A model generated the notes under the pieces. That model ran no database searches, was not told where the DNA came from, and saw only the letters and a list, made by a program, of their open reading frames with translations. Positions 1 to 7,486 of a DNA stretch of 7,486 nt are shown here, in pieces (the first letter of the stretch is position 1; each line of letters opens with the position of its first letter). The position numbers and the translations under genes were made by a program. This stretch comes from DASZMJ01 sp035551935 (GTDB taxonomy: Bacteria; Planctomycetota; Planctomycetia; Isosphaerales; Isosphaeraceae), in the NCBI GenBank assembly GCA_035551935.1, contig DASZMJ010000531.1, positions 1-7,486 of the forward strand, in the 5' to 3' direction.

Positions 1-40
1 GACGCACCCTTACATCGACCGCTTCAAATCCAAACTAGTT

Positions 41-46
41 AGAAGG
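41..46 (+). promoter_or_regulatory. Shine-Dalgarno site for the 125-aa hypothetical gene
   Basis: AGAAGG lies six bases before the GTG at 53. It supports an internal start at that codon rather than read-through from the frame that stays open to the window's left edge. Confidence 0.45.
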
Positions 47-52
47 CAAAAC

Positions 53-430
53 GTGATCGACTGGCAGGTCCGAATCGACGGCCTCGACCCGCCGGGATGG
101 AATCAGCATCGCGACGGTTGCTGGTTCCCCGACTTTCATCATCAGGAGTATCTGCTCCCATTCTTCGACGTCGGGGATACTCCCATCGATCCCTATGGCG
201 GCACGGAGTTCAGGCAGGCGGACCTGATCCGACTGCGCGAGCACCTGCGTTGGCATCGCTCCGTGTTCGAGGCGAAGCCGGATGCTTGGTCGGTAACGGA
301 ATCGTCCGGAGATCGGAGCACGACAATCATGCTCGAACGTGATAAAATATTGGCCGTCGTGGATAAGACATTCGACATGATCGAGTTCGCCTTAGCTCGC
401 GCGGGCACACTGGTCTTCCGCGGTGATTAA
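53..430 (+). CDS. Hypothetical protein, 125 aa, no recognised family
   Basis: I do not recognise this protein and assign no function. It is small, acidic-to-neutral and soluble, with no signal peptide or membrane segment. The N-terminal half is rich in aromatics and Gly/Pro (a Trp-Phe-Pro-Asp-Phe-His-His stretch near residues 24-30 and a Phe-Phe-Asp-Val-Gly-Asp turn near 37-42). The segment at 55-75 looks helical and charged, and 94-117 looks like a second helix. The GTG start is chosen because AGAAGG lies six bases upstream, but the frame is open to the left edge of the window, so a longer protein cannot be excluded. Codons are visibly less GC-biased than in the downstream genes (several A/T-ending codons such as ATA, TTA, ACA and AAA), which fits an acquired or fast-evolving accessory gene. 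Size and composition resemble immunity proteins beside polymorphic toxins, but that is only a guess. The stop is TAA. Confidence 0.6.
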   Translation: MIDWQVRIDGLDPPGWNQHRDGCWFPDFHHQEYLLPFFDVGDTPIDPYGGTEFRQADLIRLREHLRWHRSVFEAKPDAWSVTESSGDRSTTIMLERDKILAVVDKTFDMIEFALARAGTLVFRGD

Positions 431-495
431 CCCCGCCTCACCTCGCCCGGTCCGCTGAGCTTGGCTGTTATCTGCCCTCTGTCCTCTGCCCCTCC

Positions 496-499
496 GGAG
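496..499 (+). promoter_or_regulatory. Shine-Dalgarno site deciding the amidohydrolase start
   Basis: GGAG ends nine bases before the GTG at 509. This favours GTG 509 over the upstream in-frame TTG at 461, which would place 16 Pro/Ser-rich residues in front of the hydrophobic leader. Confidence 0.5.
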
Positions 500-508
500 C
501 CCACCCCC

Positions 509-1981
509 GTGACGACCCCCTCCCTGCTCCTCGCGACCCTCCTGCTCGCCGGCCCCGACGCCGACACGCCGAAGACGCCCCCGGTGGCCTTCCGGCATGC
601 GACGGTCATCGACGTGACGGGAGGGCCGTCGAAGCCTGGCCAGACGGTCGTGATCGAGGGGGACCGGATCAAGGCCGTCGGCGACGACGGCACGGTCGAG
701 GTGCCGGCGGACGCGACGGTCGTGGACGCGACGGGCAAGTATTTGATGCCGGGACTGTGGGATATGCACGTCCATTCGTCGATGGAATCGCTGCTCCCGC
801 TGTTCCTGGCCAACGGCGTGACGGGCGCGCGGGTGATGTGGGGCAACGCGTCGTTCGGGTTCCCATTGGGACCGTACCACTACCGCTGGCGCAAGGAGAT
901 CGACGAGGGCAAGCGGCAGGGGCCGAGGCTGGTCGTGGCGAGCAACATCCTCGATGGGCCGAGGCCGATCTGGCCCGGCACGGTGGCCGTCGTCGACGCG
1001 AAGGCGGGCCGCGCGGCGGTCGTGGAGGCGAAGGAGGCGGGCGCGGATTTCATCAAGGTCTACTCGTTCCTGCCCCGCGACGCGTACCTCGCCATCGCCG
1101 ACGAGTCGAAGAAACAGGGGCTCCCGTTCGCCGGCCACGTGCCGATCAGCGTCGGCGCGCGCGAGGCGTCGGACGTCGGGCAGAAGAGCATCGAGCACCT
1201 GACGGGCATCCTCGCCGCCTGCTCGGCCGAGGCCGACGTGATCGACAAGGACCGCGCCGAGGCCCTGAAGGACCGGCCGAAGCTCAGCGACATGGTCCGC
1301 TTCGACGTCCGCGCCGCGGCGTCCTACAGCGACGAGGCCGCGGCGAAGTTCTTCGCGAAGCTGAAGACGAATGGTACCTACATGTGCCCGACCCTGACCG
1401 TCCTCCGCGCGATCGCCTACCTCGACGACCCGAAGTTCACCGCGGACCCGCGGATCAAGTACATGCCGGCCTTCTTCCGGGCCTTCTGGGACCCGAAGGC
1501 CGACGCGCGGTTCAAGACCTTGACGGCCGTCGCCTTCAAGGGCCTGAAGGCGAACTTCGGGCGCCAGAAGACGCTCGTCGGCGCCATGCGCAAGGCCGGC
1601 GTCGAGTTCCTCGCCGGCACCGACGAGATGAACCCGTTCGTCTTCCCCGGCTTCAGCCTGCACGACGAGCTGGCCCTGCTCGTCGACTCCGGCTTCACCC
1701 CGCTGGAGGCCCTCCAGGCCGCCACGATCAACCCCGCGCGCTACCTCGGCCGCGAGGCCACCCTCGGCACCGTCGCCCCCGGCAAGGCCGCCGACCTCCT
1801 CCTGCTCGACGCCGACCCGCTCCGGGACATCACGAACACCACCAAGATCCGCGCCGTCGTCGCCCGCGGCCACCTCCTCGACCGCGACGCCCTCGACGCC
1901 ATCCTCGCGACCGCCGAGGCCGACGCCAAGAAGCCGGGATTGCCGATCCCGCGCCGGGGGGGCTTCTGTTGGGGTCATTGA
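509..1981 (+). CDS. Exported metal-dependent amidohydrolase (imidazolonepropionase / Xaa-Pro dipeptidase-like branch)
   Basis: A complete 490-aa amidohydrolase-superfamily enzyme. Such enzymes hydrolyse C-N bonds using one or two metals in a TIM barrel. The expected ligands are visible: the His-x-His pair H87/H89 after the PGLWDMHVH segment, a likely carboxylated lysine K183 in FIKVY, H210 in AGHVP, H230 in SIEHL, and D372 in LAGTDE. The small N-terminal beta sandwich (residues 27-80, ending at the PG before the barrel) and the C-terminal return of that sandwich (about 418-455, TLGTVAPGKAADLLLLDADP) are both present. Residues 4-16 form a short hydrophobic leader, probably a signal peptide, although it lacks the usual positive charge. 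The substrate cannot be read from sequence; related proteins include dipeptidases acting on proline peptides and imidazolonepropionase. It is convergent with the S46 peptidase gene. Codon choice shifts strongly along the gene, with ACG/GCG favoured early and ACC/GCC late. Confidence 0.9.
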   Translation: MTTPSLLLATLLLAGPDADTPKTPPVAFRHATVIDVTGGPSKPGQTVVIEGDRIKAVGDDGTVEVPADATVVDATGKYLMPGLWDMHVHSSMESLLPLFLANGVTGARVMWGNASFGFPLGPYHYRWRKEIDEGKRQGPRLVVASNILDGPRPIWPGTVAVVDAKAGRAAVVEAKEAGADFIKVYSFLPRDAYLAIADESKKQGLPFAGHVPISVGAREASDVGQKSIEHLTGILAACSAEADVIDKDRAEALKDRPKLSDMVRFDVRAAASYSDEAAAKFFAKLKTNGTYMCPTLTVLRAIAYLDDPKFTADPRIKYMPAFFRAFWDPKADARFKTLTAVAFKGLKANFGRQKTLVGAMRKAGVEFLAGTDEMNPFVFPGFSLHDELALLVDSGFTPLEALQAATINPARYLGREATLGTVAPGKAADLLLLDADPLRDITNTTKIRAVVARGHLLDRDALDAILATAEADAKKPGLPIPRRGGFCWGH

Positions 1982-2100
1982 AGAGGGATTCGACCGCGGA
2001 TGACGCAGACGAACGCAGATAAGATAAAAAGAAAGAATTCAATAAATTATCTTTTTATCTTATCTGCGTTCGTCTGCGTCATCCGCGGTCGAATCCCTCT
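1982..2100. repeat. Near-perfect 119-base inverted repeat between convergent genes
   Basis: Bases 1982-2032 and 2050-2100 are exact reverse complements (51 bases each), separated by a 17-base A/T-rich loop (2033-2049). The left arm starts at the base after the TGA of the amidohydrolase, and the right arm ends seven bases before the stop of the S46 peptidase gene. A transcript from either side would form the same long hairpin, so the element could act as a bidirectional terminator or 3'-end stabiliser. There is no U-tract after either arm, so it is not a classic intrinsic terminator. Each arm runs from GC-rich outside to A/T-rich inside and contains two copies of ACGCAGA spaced ten bases apart. 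A dispersed repeat unit inserted or duplicated head-to-head is an alternative origin. No coding potential is apparent. Confidence 0.95.
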
Positions 2101-2107
2101 CCCCTTC

Positions 2108-4189
2108 TCAGCGCCTGCCCGTCAGCTCGCCGACGAGGTCATCCACGCGGTAGACCGAGCGGAGTGCCTCGAGGATGCCGCGGGAGTCGACGGAGACGGC
2201 GCGGGCGACCTTGTCGTCGTAGCCGAAGTCGAGCACGAGCGACTGGATGTTGCCGTCGAAGATGATGCCGACGAGGCGGTTGTCGCGGTCGACGACCGGG
2301 CTGCCGGAGTTGCCGCCGATGATGTCGGCGGTCGAGACGAAGTTGAACGGCGTGTCGAGCTTCAGCCGGCCGTCCTTCTTGGCCCGGATCCAGCTCTCGG
2401 GCAGCTCGTACGGGTCTTTATTCCCGTGGGCGGCGGCGTGCTCGAAGGCGCCGCCGAGGGTGGTGTAGGCGGGGACCTTCTTGCCGTCGACCTCGTAGCC
2501 CTTGACGGTGCCGAAGGCGAGGCGGAGGGTGAAGGTGGCGTCGGGGTAGACCGACTCGCCCAGCTCGGCGAAGAGGGCCTTGGCGATCCGGCCGTACTGC
2601 GAGTTCTCGACCTCCTCGACCTTGTCCTCGTACCGCTTGCGCAACGCGCGGGCGTCCTCGTCGATGGCCATGGCGAGCTTGATCATCGGGTCATCCGAGC
2701 GGGCGATGGCGGCGGTGCCCCCCTCGGCGAGCCGCTTCCGCTCGGCGACGTCGGCGAGCTTGGTCCCGTCGACGAGCGCCTCGGCGACCTCGGCCGGCGA
2801 ACGGCCGCGGAGCACGCGACGGACCATCGGGTCGTCGTCGCCGACGGTCTGCTTCCAGAAGGCGAGCGAGTCGGCGAGCTTGGCCTTCTCGAACTCGGGA
2901 TAGATCGGCGCCTTGGAGTAGAGGGCCAGCTCCAGCGACGGCATGCCCGACTCGCGGTATTCCTTCAGGCGGTCGGAGTTCGGCTTGGTCTTCTCCTCGG
3001 CGAGCCGGGCCAGGACGCGGGCGATCCGGAAGAGCCGCGAGTCGAACGCCAGGCCGCGCTCGAGGAAGGCATAGGGCTTGTAGAACGCGGCCGACTCCGT
3101 CTGCGCCGCGGCGATCTTGTCCCAGGCGCCGGCGAAGGCGGCCTTCTTCTCGGCGTCGGCCGCGATCCGGCCGCGGACTTCCGCCTCGGCCACGGCCTTG
3201 CGGCGCAGGAAGGATTCATCCTTCAGGCCCTCGTACCCGCCGATCCGCGCCTTGCGGCTGTTCTGGACGCCGAAGAGGTCCTCCTTCGCCTGCCGGGCGG
3301 CCTCGGGCCCCTTCTTGCCGTAGTCGAGCAGGGACTTCTCGCGGCGTCGGAGGACGTCGAGGGTGAACGGGAACGAATGATCGCGCAGGAATTCGAGGTG
3401 GGCCACCGTGTTCAGGCGGTCGGTGCGGCCGGGGTTGCCGGCGACGAACACGAGGTCCCCCTCCTTCGTCCCGTCCACGCCCCACTCGAGGTAGTGTTCG
3501 ACCTTGGCGGGCTTGTCGTCCTCGTAGGCGCGGAAGAAGCAGATGTCGAGGTCGTACCGCGGGTACTCGAAGTTGTCCGGGTCGCCGCCGAAGAAGGCGA
3601 TGGCGAACTCGGGGGCGAAGACGAGGCGGACGTCGGTATATCGCTTATAGGTATACAGGGCATACTTGCCCCCCTGATAGAGCGTGACGGCGTCGCTGCG
3701 GAGGCCGGTCTTCTCCTGCGAGGCCTTCTCGATCTCGGCCATCGCCTGGCGGCGGAGCTTGCCGGCCTCGGCGTCGTCCATCCCCTTGGCGACCTTGGCG
3801 TTGACCCTGTCGGTCACGTCCTCGATGCCGACGAGCACGTTGAGCTCGAGGTCGGGGGCCTTGACCTCGTCGGCCCGGGTCTTCGCGTAGAAGCCGTCCT
3901 TGAAGTAGTCCTTGTCCTTGTTGCTGATCTTGTGGAGGGTGTCGCCGCCGACGTGGTGGTTGGTCATGACCAGGCCGTCGGGCGAGACGAACGAGCCGGA
4001 GCCGCCGCTGTTGAACCGGACGGCGGCCGAGCGGAGGTGCTCGACCCACTCCTTCGTCGGCTCGAAGCCGTACCTCTGCTTGAGCTGCTTCCTCGGCAGG
4101 TTGTCGAAGGTCCACATCCCCTCGTCGGCGTGCACGTTCCCTCCCAGCCCGAGGGCGACGCAGGCGGCCAGGATCCATCGGCGTGACAT
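2108..4189 (-). CDS. Secreted S46-family dipeptidyl peptidase (DPP7/DPP11-like)
   Basis: A complete 693-aa serine exopeptidase of MEROPS family S46, which removes dipeptides from the N-termini of peptides outside the cytoplasmic membrane. Residues 1-21 are a signal peptide with a probable cut after VHA, leaving the family-typical DEGMW N-terminus. The chymotrypsin-like triad is visible: H79 in TNHHV, D215 in the segment after DPDNFEYPR, and S628 in GGNSGSP. A long charged helical domain (about 275-560) sits between the two barrel halves, as in the family. Residues N206, R211, probably N310, and D645 match the pocket that binds the free N-terminal amine; the usual Trp at 207 is Phe. G646 follows D645, as in DPP7, where DPP11 enzymes carry Arg; this suggests hydrophobic rather than acidic P1 preference. 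The length is normal for the family (about 700). GAGGAG at 4199-4204 lies nine bases before the ATG. The gene follows the OPT transporter gene by 57 bases and is probably in the same operon. Confidence 0.95.
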   Translation of the reverse strand: MSRRWILAACVALGLGGNVHADEGMWTFDNLPRKQLKQRYGFEPTKEWVEHLRSAAVRFNSGGSGSFVSPDGLVMTNHHVGGDTLHKISNKDKDYFKDGFYAKTRADEVKAPDLELNVLVGIEDVTDRVNAKVAKGMDDAEAGKLRRQAMAEIEKASQEKTGLRSDAVTLYQGGKYALYTYKRYTDVRLVFAPEFAIAFFGGDPDNFEYPRYDLDICFFRAYEDDKPAKVEHYLEWGVDGTKEGDLVFVAGNPGRTDRLNTVAHLEFLRDHSFPFTLDVLRRREKSLLDYGKKGPEAARQAKEDLFGVQNSRKARIGGYEGLKDESFLRRKAVAEAEVRGRIAADAEKKAAFAGAWDKIAAAQTESAAFYKPYAFLERGLAFDSRLFRIARVLARLAEEKTKPNSDRLKEYRESGMPSLELALYSKAPIYPEFEKAKLADSLAFWKQTVGDDDPMVRRVLRGRSPAEVAEALVDGTKLADVAERKRLAEGGTAAIARSDDPMIKLAMAIDEDARALRKRYEDKVEEVENSQYGRIAKALFAELGESVYPDATFTLRLAFGTVKGYEVDGKKVPAYTTLGGAFEHAAAHGNKDPYELPESWIRAKKDGRLKLDTPFNFVSTADIIGGNSGSPVVDRDNRLVGIIFDGNIQSLVLDFGYDDKVARAVSVDSRGILEALRSVYRVDDLVGELTGRR

Positions 4190-4246
4190 CGGAGTTGTCT
4201 CCTCGGTTGTCGATTCGTGAGCGGAATGTCCGGGGACGCGCGCCGG

Positions 4247-6529
<2,283 letters not shown>

Positions 6530-6575
6530 CGTGCGGCTTCCCTCGCGGTGGTTTCCGGTCGGAGAGGGCCTCCAC

Positions 6576-6604
6576 ACGATACCTTCCCGGCCCGGCCTCG
6601 CAAA
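6576..6604 (-). promoter_or_regulatory. Possible sigma70-type promoter for the OPT-S46 operon
   Basis: On the minus strand TTTGCG (6604-6599) and TATCGT (6581-6576) are separated by 17 bases and would start a transcript about 40 bases before the OPT ATG. The -10 box is reasonable and the -35 box matches only half of the consensus. This is a pattern match without support from comparison or expression. Confidence 0.25.
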
Positions 6605-6608
6605 GCCC

Positions 6609-6624
6609 CCGGCCTCGAGGCCGG
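6609..6624. repeat. 16-base perfect palindrome upstream of the OPT gene
   Basis: CCGGCCTCGAGGCCGG reads the same on both strands. It lies just upstream of the possible OPT promoter, where an operator could sit, but a palindrome this GC-rich can also arise by chance in this genome. Its function is unknown. Confidence 0.4.
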
Positions 6625-6628
6625 CGGC

Positions 6629-6655
6629 CTCTTCCCCCATCACCCAGGGGGAGAG
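6629..6655 (-). terminator. Hairpin downstream of the VOC gene, possible terminator or dispersed repeat
   Basis: The minus-strand RNA would pair CTCTCCCCC (6655-6647) with GGGGGAAGAG (6638-6629), with one bulged A and an eight-base loop, giving a nine-pair stem. It begins 35 bases after the VOC stop codon and lies before the OPT promoter region, so it could separate the two transcripts. There is no strong U-tract. Similar C-rich/G-rich hairpins are familiar as scattered intergenic repeats in GC-rich genomes, so a repeat origin is equally possible. Confidence 0.4.
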
Positions 6656-6690
6656 GGAGGAAGACGGCCCGCATCCAACCCCGGGGCCTG

Positions 6691-7062
6691 CTACGACGCG
6701 ACGACCTCGAACACATAGCCGTCCGGCGACCGGAAGAAGAACCGCTCGAAGCTCGTCGGCCGGTCGGCCGCGAACGCCAGGGCGCCATGCTGCTCGAGTC
6801 GTTCCCTGAGCGCCGGCAGGGCATCGGCCGGGAACGTCAGGGCGACGTGCCGGCCGTACTCGAGCTCGAACGCCGACGGCTCGAAGCCCTCGCGCTCGAT
6901 CAGGTGCAATTCCTGCCCCGGCGCGATCGCCAGCCAGGCCGCCGGGAACGGGATGTTGTTCGGCCGCTCGATCGGCCGCCACCCCAGCGCCCCCTCGAAG
7001 AACCTCCGGGCGCGGTCGAGGTCGCGGACGGCGAGCGTGACGTGGGCGATGGGCATGGGCAT
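6691..7062 (-). CDS. VOC superfamily (glyoxalase/bleomycin-resistance fold) protein
   Basis: A complete 123-aa cytoplasmic protein of the vicinal oxygen chelate superfamily, built from two beta-alpha-beta-beta-beta units that form a metal site. The first unit starts with IAHVTLAVRDLDRARRFFEG (5-24), giving H7 as a likely ligand; the second starts around HVALTF (72-77). The unit ends FRSPDGYVFEVVA carry the terminal Glu E119. H53 or E56 in ELHLIE could supply a fourth ligand. Members include lactoylglutathione lyase, fosfomycin-inactivating enzymes, dioxygenases and antibiotic-binding proteins; the sequence does not tell which, and no substrate should be assigned. The ATG at 7062 has a GAGG/G-rich site about six bases upstream; a second in-frame ATG two codons later is possible. 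The gene is 161 bases upstream of the OPT gene on the same strand, probably a separate transcript given the hairpin between them. Confidence 0.9.
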   Translation of the reverse strand: MPMPIAHVTLAVRDLDRARRFFEGALGWRPIERPNNIPFPAAWLAIAPGQELHLIEREGFEPSAFELEYGRHVALTFPADALPALRERLEQHGALAFAADRPTSFERFFFRSPDGYVFEVVAS

Positions 7063-7103
7063 GTCCCCCCTCGAGTTCGTCTTCGGCCCCGAGAACGACC
7101 GCC

Positions 7104-7132
7104 ACTGTTCGGCCCGCCGCCCTCGCCGTCAA
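7104..7132 (-). promoter_or_regulatory. Possible promoter of the VOC gene
   Basis: On the minus strand TTGACG (7132-7127) is followed after 17 bases by AACAGT (7109-7104), which would start a transcript about 35 bases before the ATG. The -35 box is good and the -10 box weak (three of six matches). The rest of the gap from 7063 to 7223 shows nothing else convincing. Confidence 0.25.
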
Positions 7133-7223
7133 GGGACCACGCCCGCGCACCCCGATCGCCGCCGACCCTTTCGGATCAGTTTTTCTTGATGCGAAGCGGT
7201 GTTCCGGGGCCCGGAAACTGGCC

Positions 7224-7486
7224 TCAGAAGCGTCGCGGCGGGGCCGAACTCGGGCTCGGCGCCACGCCGATGACCACCGAGGACGCCGGCCGGGGCGTCG
7301 CGGGCAGGGGCGTCTCATCCAAGACCAGGACGTAGTCGTAAGTTGCATCGTCCTTCGGTTCGTTCCGTGGCGGCGTTCCGGGGGCCGTCGGGGTGGGCTC
7401 GGGAGGGCTCCACGCGGGCTCGTTCTCGCTGCTGGAGAGGATGCGGCCGTAGAGCTTCAGCCGCGCGTTCTTGCAGGCGATCAGCG
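7224..7486 (-). CDS. C-terminal end of an unidentified protein (partial, runs off the right edge)
   Basis: The last 86 codons of a gene whose start lies beyond the window, ending in TGA at 7224-7226. The frame has no internal stop, and about 76 of its 86 codons end in G or C, matching real genes nearby. The visible protein starts LIACKNARLKLYGRILSSSE, then becomes a Pro/Thr-rich low-complexity linker (PPEPTPTAPGTPP), a short hydrophobic strand (YDYVLVLDE), and a Pro/Ser/Ala-rich tail ending in PPRRF. The linker and tail suggest a disordered C-terminus, seen in many planctomycete envelope proteins, but the family cannot be recognised from this fragment. It is on the same strand as the VOC gene, 161 bases upstream of it. 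Confidence 0.6.
   Translation of the reverse strand, partial: LIACKNARLKLYGRILSSSENEPAWSPPEPTPTAPGTPPRNEPKDDATYDYVLVLDETPLPATPRPASSVVIGVAPSPSSAPPRRF

Noticed and set aside
461..508. Upstream TTG start for the amidohydrolase
   Set aside because: The extra 16 residues are Pro/Ser-rich and would precede the hydrophobic leader; GTG 509 has a well-placed GGAG.
392..1978. Long open frame on the minus strand opposite the amidohydrolase gene
   Set aside because: The translation is Arg/Gly/Glu/Val-rich with no recognisable motif, as expected for an antisense shadow of a GC-rich gene; the plus-strand protein has complete family motifs.
1982..2100. CRISPR array or insertion sequence at the inverted repeat
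   Set aside because: There is only one inverted pair, no spacers, no transposase gene and no visible target-site duplication.
2000..4186. 728-codon open frame on the plus strand opposite the S46 peptidase
   Set aside because: It starts inside the inverted repeat and reads as monotonous Val/Glu/Gly/Leu-rich sequence, the antisense image of the peptidase.
7161..7187. Intrinsic terminator on the plus strand at the short T-run near 7180
   Set aside because: The only stem before the T-run is about four pairs, and no plus-strand gene ends there.
6530..7348. N-terminal extension of the OPT protein to 7348
   Set aside because: The frame is open, but it crosses the VOC gene out of frame and reads as Arg/Ala/Gly-rich nonsense; the ATG at 6529 precedes the first conserved membrane segment.

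Overview
The window is high-GC bacterial DNA, most like a planctomycete of the Isosphaera/Singulisphaera type. That placement is inferred from the strongly G/C-ending codons, the exported S46 peptidase and amidohydrolase, and the style of the intergenic repeats. No 16S gene or other marker is present, so it remains tentative.

Layout, left to right. Bases 53-430 (+) hold a small, less GC-rich hypothetical gene with no recognised family; its reading frame is open to the left edge. Bases 509-1981 (+) encode a complete, probably exported metal-dependent amidohydrolase. Bases 1982-2100 form a near-perfect giant inverted repeat (51-base arms, 17-base loop) that fills almost all of the gap between two convergent genes. 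Bases 2108-4189 (-) encode a secreted S46-family dipeptidyl peptidase. Bases 4247-6529 (-) encode an OPT-family oligopeptide transporter. Bases 6691-7062 (-) encode a small VOC/glyoxalase-fold protein. Bases 7224-7486 (-) are the proline-rich C-terminal end of a further gene that runs off the right edge.

How the genes may work together. The transporter and the S46 peptidase lie on one strand with only 57 bases between them, so they are probably co-transcribed, transporter first. The simplest reading is a peptide-scavenging pair: the exported peptidase releases N-terminal dipeptides outside the cytoplasmic membrane, and the OPT carrier imports short peptides. The convergent amidohydrolase belongs to a superfamily branch that includes dipeptidases acting on proline-containing peptides, so it could be part of the same theme, but it is transcribed separately. 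The VOC protein has a wider upstream gap containing a hairpin and shows no clear functional link.

The most unusual features are the 119-base inverted repeat fitted between the two convergent stop codons, the OPT-S46 pairing, a Trp-to-Phe change at a substrate-anchoring position of the S46 enzyme, and a marked change in codon choice along the amidohydrolase gene. No RNA gene, transposase, CRISPR array or replication origin was found.
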